Source: Ohtaekwangia sp035628875
GTDB taxonomy: Bacteria; Bacteroidota; Bacteroidia; Cytophagales; Cyclobacteriaceae
Reading direction: 5' to 3'
DNA: 64,000 bases
NCBI GenBank assembly: GCA_035628875.1
Contig: DASPIZ010000146.1
Coordinates: forward strand, 1-64,000
Notes under the pieces: generated by a model
What the model was told of the DNA's origin: nothing
Databases searched by the model: none
The model's input: only the letters and a program-made list of their open reading frames with translations
Shown here: piece after piece, positions 42,645 through 52,300 of the stretch
Layout of the letters: each line of letters starts with the position of its first letter
How positions within the stretch are numbered: the first letter of the stretch is position 1
Program-made: the position numbers and the translations under genes

Positions 42645-44879
42645 ATGGATGAAAAAAAGACCAAACGCCTTATTCTTGTTTCTAATCGCTTACCGTTTCA
42701 GTTGCTTGAGAAAGGAAACAAGGTCAATCTCAAGCAAAGCGATGGTGGATTGGTAACAGCGTTGAAAAGTTATTTCGAATTGAATGGAGCGGAAGACTTT
42801 ACAGAAAAGATCTGGATTGGATCGGCTGATTTTCCACAGCGGCGATGGGAAAAATTCCAGCAACAAAAGAAAGAAGATCTCAATTTTGAAATAGTTCCGC
42901 TTTTTATTGACTCAAAGGTTTATAACAAATATTACAACGGCTTTTGTAACTCCACAATCTGGCCATTGTTTCACTATTTCCCGTCTTACGTTATTTACCA
43001 CCAGGACCAGTTTGAAATGTATGAACTGGTGAACCAGCTCTTTGCCGAACAATTGTTGGATATTATTCAGCCTGGCGACACCGTTTGGATCCACGATTAC
43101 CAACTTTTTCTTCTACCCGGAATGATTCGTGAGAAAGTTCCAACCGCCACGATTGGTTATTTCCTTCACATTCCATTTCCTTCGTTTGAGATCTTCCGAT
43201 TGTTACACCGGCCATGGAAAGAAAAAATCATCAAGGGCCTTCTTGGCGCTGATCTTCTTGGATTTCACACGCATGAATATGTTCAGCACTTTTTAAAGAC
43301 CGTGCGTATGGTGGTTGGTATTGATCACCACTTCCGAACGTTGGCATACAACAACCGCCTTATTAAAGCGGAAATGTTTCCGCTCGGAATTGACTACCAG
43401 AAGTTCAATGGCACTTCATTACTTCCCGCAGTAATTGAAAAGAAAAACACGATCGTAAATAATTTCCCGGAAAAGAAAATCATCTTCTCCGTTGATCGGC
43501 TGGACTATACAAAGGGAGTAACGCATAGGCTAGCTGGGTTCGAACGTTTCCTCGAGTTACATCCTGACTGGCATGGAAAAATTGTTTTCATTCTTGTCGT
43601 AGTTCCATCGCGACAGATTATCAGTAAGTACAACGAAAGGAGAAAACTCATTGAAGAAAAGGTCGGGAGTATCAATGGTCGATATTCTACCCTTTCCTGG
43701 CAGCCCATCATTTACAGGTACAATCACCTTGCTTTTGAAGAGCTATGTGCTTTATATCTCGCCGCCGATATCGGATTAATTACACCTCTCCGCGATGGAA
43801 TGAATCTGGTGGCGAAAGAATATGTAGCAAGCTGTGCTGAACAACAAGGCGTTTTGATCCTGAGTGAACTAGCAGGGGCAGCGGCTGAACTAGGCGAAGC
43901 TATTTTTGTAAATCCCCTTGATAAAGAAGAATTAGCTCAAGCCATTGACCAGGGTCTCTCTATGCCTGAAGAAGAGCAAAGCGCACGGCTCCAAGCCATG
44001 CAAAAACGGCTGATCAATTATGATGTAACAAGCTGGGTAAATGATTTTCTGACACAATTAAACGACGTGAAAACACAACAACTTATAGAGGATAACAAGT
44101 ATCTGACTACTGCAAGCCGTGCGGAGATCATCAAGTCATACCACCAATCAAAGAGCAGAACGCTTTTGCTCGATTATGATGGTACACTGGTTGGTTTTAC
44201 AAAACATCCAAAACAAGCTGTTCCCGGCGATAACCTCATTGCATTATTGTCGCGATTAAGTAAGGAACCAAATACAAATCTTACCATTATCAGCGGACGG
44301 GACCGCGACACATTAGGAACCTGGTTCAACGACTTGCCTATCAATCTGGTTGCCGAGCATGGTGCTGCCATAAGACGACAGCCGAACGGATGGATCGTTG
44401 AAGATCTGGATCAGAGTTGGAAACCCTCTATTCGCCCGACTCTGGAAACCTTTGTTACGCGTTGTCCGCGATCATTTATTGAAGAAAAAACGCATACCCT
44501 TGCGTGGCATTACAGGAACGTTGAAGACGAGCTTGGTTTTATACGCTCACGCGAACTTCTTGATAATCTTTTCCATCTGATTCGCAATGGCCAACTCCAG
44601 GTAATTGACGGGAACAAAGTAATTGAAATCAGGGTAACCGGGGTAGACAAAGGTGTCGCAGCCAAAAAACTGGTAGATGAGTCACCTGCTGATTTTATCC
44701 TCGCCATTGGTGATGACAAAACCGATGAAGACATGTTTCGTGCGCTTACGGATAAAGCAATCACAATCAAAGTTGGTGCTGGCCATTCTATTGCGCAGTA
44801 TTGTGTTCCAAATCAGATTGAAGTGATCCGCCTGTTAAATGATCTGGTGACACAAACAAAATTGATCGATGCAGTTTGA
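42645..44879 (+). CDS. Bifunctional trehalose-6-phosphate synthase/phosphatase
   Basis: The 744-residue fusion makes trehalose-6-phosphate from UDP-glucose and glucose-6-phosphate and then dephosphorylates it. The N-terminal GT20 domain (about 1-470) has LVSNRLPFQ, the SDGGLVTAL nucleotide loop, FSVDRLDYTKGV, and the DGMNLVAKEY donor-binding motif. The C-terminal HAD phosphatase has DYDGTLVGF with the catalytic D510 and D512, and GDDKTDEDMF near the end. Trehalose is an osmoprotectant. No other trehalose gene lies nearby. Confidence 0.95.
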   Translation: MDEKKTKRLILVSNRLPFQLLEKGNKVNLKQSDGGLVTALKSYFELNGAEDFTEKIWIGSADFPQRRWEKFQQQKKEDLNFEIVPLFIDSKVYNKYYNGFCNSTIWPLFHYFPSYVIYHQDQFEMYELVNQLFAEQLLDIIQPGDTVWIHDYQLFLLPGMIREKVPTATIGYFLHIPFPSFEIFRLLHRPWKEKIIKGLLGADLLGFHTHEYVQHFLKTVRMVVGIDHHFRTLAYNNRLIKAEMFPLGIDYQKFNGTSLLPAVIEKKNTIVNNFPEKKIIFSVDRLDYTKGVTHRLAGFERFLELHPDWHGKIVFILVVVPSRQIISKYNERRKLIEEKVGSINGRYSTLSWQPIIYRYNHLAFEELCALYLAADIGLITPLRDGMNLVAKEYVASCAEQQGVLILSELAGAAAELGEAIFVNPLDKEELAQAIDQGLSMPEEEQSARLQAMQKRLINYDVTSWVNDFLTQLNDVKTQQLIEDNKYLTTASRAEIIKSYHQSKSRTLLLDYDGTLVGFTKHPKQAVPGDNLIALLSRLSKEPNTNLTIISGRDRDTLGTWFNDLPINLVAEHGAAIRRQPNGWIVEDLDQSWKPSIRPTLETFVTRCPRSFIEEKTHTLAWHYRNVEDELGFIRSRELLDNLFHLIRNGQLQVIDGNKVIEIRVTGVDKGVAAKKLVDESPADFILAIGDDKTDEDMFRALTDKAITIKVGAGHSIAQYCVPNQIEVIRLLNDLVTQTKLIDAV

Positions 44880-44944
44880 TTATTAGCTGAGCATGAAAAA
44901 TAGCTAACTTCATCGCCTATGCGATTCATTAATCTTATTCCCTT

Positions 44945-45523
44945 ATGCTAAAAAGCGAGTGCCGAAAGGTATTTCACCAATTACGTCTGGCATTAAGTGA
45001 TACTGATCACCAGGAAAAGTCTTTGGCGATAAGTGATCGTTTTTTTAATTCGGTCAATCTTAGAGCGGCAAAAATGCTACACACGTTTCTTTCTATTCCG
45101 CGCAACAAGGAACCTGATACGTGGATAATCATAAGACGAATACAAAAAGAATTTCCAGACATTCAGCTGGTGGTGCCTCGCATTATATCTCAAACGAATA
45201 CCTTTGAAAACTTCTACTTGGAAAACAGCAATGATCTTATCCCGAACAAATGGGGTATACCAGAACCTGTAGCGGACACGGAAAAAAAAGTTTCGATGCC
45301 AGAAATCGATATGGTATTAGTGCCTTTGCTTACATTTGACCTCTATGGCCATCGCGTCGGATATGGGAAAGGATTTTATGATACATTCTTAAAACAGTGT
45401 ACCCCGGCTACAAAACGAATTGGATTATCACTCTTTGATCCCGTGGACAAAATTGAAGATGCCGGTGAACACGATGTTCCACTTCACTATTGCATTACGC
45501 CAGATCAGGTTTACAGCTTTTAG
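44945..45523 (+). CDS. 5-formyltetrahydrofolate cyclo-ligase
   Basis: The 192-residue enzyme converts 5-formyl-THF to 5,10-methenyl-THF with ATP. Seen are the N-terminal KSECRKVFHQLR, PEIDMVLVPLLTFDLYGHRVGYGKGFYDTFL with the GYGKGFYD signature, and a C-terminal EHDVPLHYCITPDQV. It ends in a stop codon that overlaps the stop of the convergent aguA (45520-45523). Confidence 0.95.
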   Translation: MLKSECRKVFHQLRLALSDTDHQEKSLAISDRFFNSVNLRAAKMLHTFLSIPRNKEPDTWIIIRRIQKEFPDIQLVVPRIISQTNTFENFYLENSNDLIPNKWGIPEPVADTEKKVSMPEIDMVLVPLLTFDLYGHRVGYGKGFYDTFLKQCTPATKRIGLSLFDPVDKIEDAGEHDVPLHYCITPDQVYSF

Positions 45524-46566
45524 ACTTCCGGCTCCTGCTGACTAAGGCAGTGAAAGGAACCTAATCCCCAGATAATATCGACCGAATCCAGTCCGACTAC
45601 TCTTCGATCAGGAAAACATTCCTGCAAAATGCCTAACGCCTTATCATCATTTTTGTCGCGGAAAGTAGGTACTATAACGTACTTGTTGGCAATATAAAAA
45701 TTAGCATAAGATGCCGGTAGACGCATGTCCTCATAAACAACGGCACCTGGCATGGGCAGTTCCACGACGTTCATTTGCTTACCATTTTCAAGTCGAAGTT
45801 TATTCAGCGTTTTAAGATTCTCCTGAAGGGGTTTGTAATTCTCATCCTCTTTATTTGTTTCGATTACTGTAACCACGGTATCTTCATTTACGAATCGTGT
45901 GATGTCGTCAATATGGCCATCTGTATCGTCGCCAACAATACCATCGCATAACCATAGCACGTTGTCTACGCCATAATACTGAATGAGATATTGCTCAAGA
46001 TCGCCCTGGGAAAGGTGCGGATTACGGTTTTGATTCAATAAACATGACGAAGTTGTAAGTACAGTACCGCTACCGTTGAAATCGACGGAACCGCCTTCCA
46101 TCACAATACCCGGATATACAACCGGAATATCATAATGCTGCGCAATCAATGTCGGTATGTTATCATCCAGATCGAACGGAGGATATTTTCCGCCCCAGGC
46201 ATTATAACCCCAATCAACGATAATTTTTTTTTGTTCCGCTTTTGGATTAATGACAAATGCAGGGCCATGGTCTCTGCACCATGCATCGTTTGTAGGATGA
46301 ATAAAAATATTAAACTTGGTGACATCAGTACCGGCCTCTACAATATGCCGAAGCGCCTTTTGTTTCATGGCTTCATCGACAACATTTATGTTCACCTGCT
46401 GTCCTTCGGAAACGAGTTTTATGAACTGCGCATATACAGGGTAGATCGTTTCAATTTTGCCCGGCCATGACGCTTCCTTGTGTGGCCAGCTGAGCCACAT
46501 AGCAGATTGTTTTGCAAATTCGGCGGGGAAATGGTAACCGAGTTCTTTCGGCGTTTTTTCAGGCAT
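45520..46566 (-). CDS. aguA: Agmatine deiminase
   Basis: AguA converts agmatine to N-carbamoylputrescine. The 348-residue protein has WLSWPHKEASWPGK, the catalytic region NDAWCRDHGPAFVIN, DTDGHIDDITRFV, and the nucleophile Cys in GLGSFHCLSQQEP at the C-terminus. Length is typical. It is downstream of aguB on the same strand; together they convert agmatine to putrescine. It overlaps the end of the cyclo-ligase gene by 4 nt. Confidence 0.96.
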   Translation of the reverse strand: MPEKTPKELGYHFPAEFAKQSAMWLSWPHKEASWPGKIETIYPVYAQFIKLVSEGQQVNINVVDEAMKQKALRHIVEAGTDVTKFNIFIHPTNDAWCRDHGPAFVINPKAEQKKIIVDWGYNAWGGKYPPFDLDDNIPTLIAQHYDIPVVYPGIVMEGGSVDFNGSGTVLTTSSCLLNQNRNPHLSQGDLEQYLIQYYGVDNVLWLCDGIVGDDTDGHIDDITRFVNEDTVVTVIETNKEDENYKPLQENLKTLNKLRLENGKQMNVVELPMPGAVVYEDMRLPASYANFYIANKYVIVPTFRDKNDDKALGILQECFPDRRVVGLDSVDIIWGLGSFHCLSQQEPEV

Positions 46567-46602
46567 ATGAGATACTTGTTATAGCACAGAGGATTAACCA
46601 GC

Positions 46603-46700
46603 CACAAAGGCACTAAGCCACAAAGATACAGAAGGGCAAATCAAAGACACGAATAAAACTTAGTGTCTTTGTGCCTTAGTGGCATGTCACTTTGTGCCAC
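46603..46700. repeat. Intergenic inverted repeat of CACAAAG/CACTAAG type
   Basis: Between aguB and aguA, CACTAAGCCACAAAGATAC (46611-46629) pairs with GTGTCTTTGTGCCTTAGTG (46663-46681) over 17 of 19 positions. Flanking the core are further CCACAAAGG and TTTGTGCC units, so the whole is a palindrome of about 95 bp. Elements of this composition are a common dispersed repeat in Bacteroidota. It may act as a partial terminator or stability element between the two agu genes. Confidence 0.65.
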
Positions 46701-46705
46701 ACAAC

Positions 46706-47608
46706 TCAATCTTCGTCGATGTATCGTTTGGTGATGGGTTGATAGGAATCGATGCGGCGGTCACGGAGGAAGGGCCAGTGCGTTCTGTAACGTTCCGTTT
46801 TATCCAGGTCGATCTCAAGTACATTCACTTCTTCCTGGTCGTGGGAACCCTGGTATAACAACGTTCCAAATGGATTCGCGATAAATGATCCTCCCCAGAA
46901 TTTCATTGCGCCGTTTTGTTCCAGCCCCACACGATTAACACTTACAACGTGTACCCCATTGGCCACAGCATGACTGCGTTGAATGGTTTGCCATGCATTG
47001 AATTGTTCTGTGTTTGTTGCTTCGTCCTGGGCTGTTGCCCATCCAATGGCTGTAGGATAGAATAATATTTCAGCGCCCATTAAAGTTGTTATCCGTGCGC
47101 CCTCAGGATACCACTGATCCCAGCAGATGAGAATACCAATGGTTGCGAATTTCGTCTTAAATACTTTGTAGCCGAGGTCACCAGGTGTAAAATAAAATTT
47201 TTCGTAATAAGCGGGGTCATCGGGGATGTGCATCTTCCGGTACTTGCCAAGATACGTTCCGTCGGCGTCCAGCACAGCCGTAGTGTTATGGTATATTCCG
47301 TTTGTTCTTTTTTCAAATAATGACGCAATGATTACCACGCCCAATTCTTTTGCTAATGTTGCTAAGGCGTCTGTAGAGGGACCTGGTATCGCTTCGGCAA
47401 GTTTAAAATTGTCGTAATCTTCCACATCACAGAAATACAACGAACGAAAAAGTTCCTGTAGACATATGATCTGTGCCCCCTGTGCTGCAGCTTCCCGGAT
47501 TTTGGCAACGGCTTTATTAAGATTTTGTTCAGGATTGGCCGTACACGACATCTGCACTGTTCCTATTTTAACATTTTTTGCTGGCACGTTCTTTTGTTTA
47601 AAAGCCAA
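46706..47608 (-). CDS. aguB: N-carbamoylputrescine amidase
   Basis: AguB of the nitrilase superfamily hydrolyses N-carbamoylputrescine to putrescine, CO2 and ammonia. The 300-residue protein has the Glu-Lys-Cys triad in ICLQELFRSLYFC, LGKYRKMHIPDD and GILICWDQWYPEGAR. Length and neighbourhood support this over other nitrilase-type amidases. aguA is the next gene downstream. Confidence 0.95.
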   Translation of the reverse strand: MAFKQKNVPAKNVKIGTVQMSCTANPEQNLNKAVAKIREAAAQGAQIICLQELFRSLYFCDVEDYDNFKLAEAIPGPSTDALATLAKELGVVIIASLFEKRTNGIYHNTTAVLDADGTYLGKYRKMHIPDDPAYYEKFYFTPGDLGYKVFKTKFATIGILICWDQWYPEGARITTLMGAEILFYPTAIGWATAQDEATNTEQFNAWQTIQRSHAVANGVHVVSVNRVGLEQNGAMKFWGGSFIANPFGTLLYQGSHDQEEVNVLEIDLDKTERYRTHWPFLRDRRIDSYQPITKRYIDED

Positions 47609-47732
47609 AATTAACTTCGATTCTTTTGATTTTCCAACTTAACAGGATTGTTTCCACTTGCGTTCAATTTGTTCAAAATCTTTTTTGCCTTGAAGAAACA
47701 TCAAATAAACCCCCAATTTGTCAGCGTTGAAA

Positions 47733-47762
47733 TAAAAAAACCTTTCTACTTGCGTAAAAAGG
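47733..47762 (-). terminator. Rho-independent terminator of gltBD
   Basis: On the minus strand ACCTTT (47762-47757), a 12-nt loop and AAAGGT (47744-47739) are followed by TTTTTTTATTT. The stem is 6 bp but the T-run is strong. It begins 23 bp past the gltD stop. Confidence 0.7.
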
Positions 47763-47784
47763 TCTTTAGGGGCTGTTTGAAAAA

Positions 47785-49260
47785 TTATGCTTGTTGTTCG
47801 ATATGAACGAATGATTCATCTTTTGCTTCAAGATGGGATTGGCCCATCAGCCAGATGTCTACAGCACGCGCTGTTTCCCGTCCCTCAGAAATCGCCCATA
47901 CAACGAGAGACTGTCCTCTACGGATATCACCAGCTGCAAAAACACCTTCCTGCGAACTCATATAATTGTCGGTTTTAATATTACCGCGTTCGTCGAGTTC
48001 TAGTTTAAGTTCTTCAACAATCCCGCCTTTTTCAGCGCCAACAAATCCGATGGCAAGTAAGGCAAGTTCGCAAGGAATGACTTTTTCACTTCCGGCAATC
48101 TCTTCAAATCCCATCTTGCCCTGGTCGTTTACACCCCACTTAAGATCAACCACTTTTAATCCGGCAAGTCGTCCATTATTATCACCGACAAATTCCTTCG
48201 TAAGTAATGCCCATTGACGTTCAACACCTTCTTCATGAGAAGAAGAAGTCATTAACACCATCGGCCATAACGGCCAGGGATTATTTTGCTCGTTTCTTTT
48301 CAACGGAGGTTTTGCGAGCAATTCAATTTGCGTCACAGATTTTGCCTGATGGCGGTTTGATGTTCCTACACAGTCGGATCCGGTATCACCCCCACCGATC
48401 ACAAGCACATTTTTACTTGTCGCTAATATTTCACCAGAGAAAATGCGATCGCCGGCCACGCGTTTGTTCTGCTGTGTTAAAAAGTCCATTGCATAGTGAA
48501 CGCCCTTTAAATCCCTTCCCGGGATTGAAAGATCACGCGGAGCTGAGGCGCCACCACACACAACCACAGCATCGAATTCAGAGCGAAGGTGTTCGGCACT
48601 GATGTTAACACCTACATGCGCATTTGTTCGGAAGATAATGCCTTCCTGCTCCATCAACCGAACCCTTCTATCCAATACGTTCTTTTCTAATTTAAAATCA
48701 GGAATACCATAACGGAGAAGCCCTCCGATCCGATCGCTTCTTTCAAAAACTGTAACCCAGTGTCCGGCTTTGTTTAACTGCGCTGCAGCTGCAAGTCCGG
48801 CAGGACCAGATCCCACAATCGCCACTCTTTTTCCGGTTCTTGTCTTTGGCGGTGTGGCTTTGGTGTATCCTCTTTCGAAACCCTGTTCGGCGATTGTCTT
48901 TTCGATGTATTCGATCGTCACAGGATTGTTATTGATACTGAGCACACAACTTGCTTCGCATGGTGCCGGACAAATTCTTCCGGTGAATTCCGGAAAGTTG
49001 TTTGTACTGTGAAGGATCTTAATGGCATCTTCCCACTTTCCGTTGTACACGGCGTCGTTGAAATCTGGAATATTATTACCCAGGGGACAACCATTATGAC
49101 AAAACGGAACGCCACAATCCATACAACGTGCGGCCTGTTGTTTTACTTTTTCCTTTTCAAGCGGTGTATATACTTCTTTATAATCCTTAATTCTTTCTTT
49201 CGGATCGCGTGACTTAGGCATCTCGCGATTGAACTTCATAAAACCATCTATCTGTCCCAT
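47785..49260 (-). CDS. gltD: Glutamate synthase small subunit
   Basis: GltD of GOGAT takes electrons from NAD(P)H and feeds GltB. The 491-residue protein has N-terminal Fe-S cysteine clusters (CMDCGVPFCHNGCP, GRICPAPCEASC), an FAD site IVGSGPAGLAAAAQL, an NAD(P)H site VIGGGDTGSDCVG, and the C-terminal VFAAGDIRRGQSLVVWAI. It lies 42 bp downstream of gltB on the same strand and ends at the terminator at 47733-47762. Confidence 0.97.
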   Translation of the reverse strand: MGQIDGFMKFNREMPKSRDPKERIKDYKEVYTPLEKEKVKQQAARCMDCGVPFCHNGCPLGNNIPDFNDAVYNGKWEDAIKILHSTNNFPEFTGRICPAPCEASCVLSINNNPVTIEYIEKTIAEQGFERGYTKATPPKTRTGKRVAIVGSGPAGLAAAAQLNKAGHWVTVFERSDRIGGLLRYGIPDFKLEKNVLDRRVRLMEQEGIIFRTNAHVGVNISAEHLRSEFDAVVVCGGASAPRDLSIPGRDLKGVHYAMDFLTQQNKRVAGDRIFSGEILATSKNVLVIGGGDTGSDCVGTSNRHQAKSVTQIELLAKPPLKRNEQNNPWPLWPMVLMTSSSHEEGVERQWALLTKEFVGDNNGRLAGLKVVDLKWGVNDQGKMGFEEIAGSEKVIPCELALLAIGFVGAEKGGIVEELKLELDERGNIKTDNYMSSQEGVFAAGDIRRGQSLVVWAISEGRETARAVDIWLMGQSHLEAKDESFVHIEQQA

Positions 49261-49302
49261 GTTCTTATTCTTTAATTTATGTTGGTAGTATGTGGCTGCC
49301 GA

Positions 49303-52300
49303 TTATTTGATTTTTGCAACTGGTGCATCTTTTACCGAAGCTGCAGCCGATTTGGTTTTCTTCTGCTTCTGCAGTACTGCCTTATAATCCTGCGGCATCA
49401 CCTTTACAAAAAGTTCAGAGGCCACTTCCCAGTTTTCCAGAATCCATTCGGCCGGATCACTTCCGGTATACTTAAAGTGTTTTTCTACCATGGCTTTCAC
49501 TTCAGCCTTGTCAGCAGCTTCCATGGTTTCAAGCTCTACCATTTCGCGGTTACAAAGTTTATCGAGTGAATGTTCCGGGTCGAAAACATATGCAATACCG
49601 CCACTCATACCTGCCGCGAAATTTTTTCCTGTTCTGCCCAGTACAACAACGCGTCCGCCCGTCATGTATTCGCAGGCATGATCGCCAACGCCTTCTACTA
49701 CCGCTCTCACACCGGAGTTTCTTACGCAGAAACGTTCGCCACCCTGACCACGGATATAAGCTTCACCGGAAGTTGCACCGTAAAATGCCACGTTCCCTAT
49801 GATCATATTATCCTCTGGTTTGAAAGTACTTTCCTTATCCGGATAAACAATGAGCTTACCGCCCGACAAACCTTTTCCAAAGTAATCGTTGGCCTCACCT
49901 TCAAGCTCAAACGTTACACCTGGTGCGACAAATGCAGCGAAGCTTTGGCCAGCAGATCCTTTAAATTGGAAATGAACGGTATCTTGAGGTAATCCAACTC
50001 CTTTGTATTTTTTAGAGATCTCATTTGAGAGCAAAGCACCTACAGAACGATCTGTATTTTTGATGAGGAACTTTTGCTGAATCGCTTCACCATCCTCCAG
50101 TGCAGGGCGCGCAGCTTCAACCAGTTTCCAGTCCAGCACTTTTTCAAGTTCAAAATCCTGTTCGATTTGCTTGTACAAGCCAACGAACTCACTACCCGGT
50201 TCGCGGTGCAGAATCGGTGAAAGATCCAGTTTTTTGATCTTCCAATGGTCAATGTCTTTCCGAACGCGCAGCAAATCTGAACGTCCGATCATTTCATTCA
50301 CCGTTCTGAAACCGAGCTCCGCCATATTCTCACGCAGATCCTGCGCCAGGAAGCGGAAGAAGTTCACAACGTGATCAGGGTTACCAGTAAACAATTTGCG
50401 TAATGACTCATCCTGAGTAGCGATACCAACAGGGCATGTATTTAAGTGACACTTGCGCATCATGATACAACCTTCGACCACCAGCGCTGCCGTTGCAACT
50501 CCCCATTCTTCGGCACCCAACATAGCAGCGATCGCAATGTCGCGGCCGGTACGAATTTGTCCATCTGTCTGAAGGGTAACACGACTACGAAGGTTATTCT
50601 TAACCAGTGTTTGATGTGCTTCTGCCAGCCCCAGTTCCCAAGGTAAACCCGCATGACGCACCGAGCTAAGCGGAGATGCACCTGTACCACCATCTGCTCC
50701 TGAAATCAGGATTGCATCTGCTTTTGCTTTGGCTACACCAGCAGCTACCGTACCCACACCAGCCTGAGAAACGAGTTTTACATTGATGCGCGCCTGACGA
50801 TTCGCATTCTTAAGATCGTAAATAAGCTGCGCAAGATCTTCAATAGAATAAATATCGTGGTGTGGTGGTGGTGAAATCAAACCAACACCAGGTGTTGAGT
50901 GACGCACTCTACCGATCCATTCGTCTACTTTGTGTCCGGGAAGCTGTCCACCTTCTCCAGGTTTTGCACCCTGGGCCATCTTGATCTGAATTTCTTCTGC
51001 ATTGCTCAGGTAATAACTGGTCACCCCAAAACGACCTGAGGCAACCTGCTTGATCGCAGAGCGTTCCCAATCGCCGTTTTCTTTTCTTTCAAAACGGATT
51101 TCATCTTCTCCGCCTTCACCGCTGTTACTCTTTCCACCAATGCGGTTCATCGCAATAGCGAGCGTTGAATGCGCTTCATGTGAAATTGATCCGAATGACA
51201 TTGCACCCGTAGCGAATCGTTTGAAGATTTCTTCAGCCGGTTCTACTTCACTCAACGGTATAGGATTCCGTTTTTTAAATTCGAACAGTCCGCGAATAGA
51301 AAGTTGATCTTTGGTTTGATCATTGATCTTCGCTGCGTATTTCTTATATACTTCGTAGCTGTTGTTTTTTGTACTGTGTTGTAGCCAGTGAATTACTTCA
51401 GGACTAAACAAGTGTTTCTCACCTCTTCGTTTCCATTGGTAAATTCCACCAACTTGTAATTCCTTGCTTTCATTTTCAAAAGACAAGTCGTGGCGGATCA
51501 GTACTTCTTTAGCAAGATCATCAAACGATAATCCTTCAATGCGGCTTATTGTACCACGGAAACACTTTTCGACTACATCGCTCCCCAAACCAACAGCTTC
51601 AAATATTTGCGCAGATTGATATGACTGGAGGGTACTGATACCCATCTTAGACATTACTTTCAGCAAACCGCTTCCGATTGCTTTTTGATAATTTGCGCAA
51701 GCTTCTTCATGTGTTAATGGTTTCATGAACATGCCTTGTTTGTTCATGAAGTGAATCGTTTCTAATGCCATGTATGGATTGATGGCGCTGGCACCATATC
51801 CAATGATGGTTGCAAAATGGTGTACTTCCCAAACATCTCCTGATTCGAGTACAAGACCTGCCTGTGTACGGATTCGTTTTTCAACCAACGACTGATGTAC
51901 AGCACCCAATGATAACAACGAAGGGATAGGCGCATGCTCGTCACTGATTTTACGGTCAGAAAGAATAATAATTCTCTTCCCTGCGCGAACGGCTTTTTCA
52001 GCTTCACAACAAATGCGGTTCAGACTCTCTTCGAGTCTGCCAGGTTGTCCATCAGCTTTGAACACACATTGGATTACTGCATACTCGAAACCCTGATCCT
52101 GAAGATGTTTCAATTTTTCCAGATCGGAGTTCAACAACACAGGTTGCGAAATGTGTATCTGACGGGTGTGCTCCGGTGTTTCCTCCAACACATTGAGACT
52201 TTGACCAACACGCGTAAACAACGACATCACCAGACGCTCACGAATCGGATCAATTGGTGGGTTACTTACCTGGGCAAAGAGTTGTTTAAAATAATTAGAG

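Noticed and set aside
49490..49992. Plus-strand open frames opposite gltB
   Set aside because: They lie antisense to a strongly conserved gene, show no domain and vary in frame. They are shadows of gltB codon usage.
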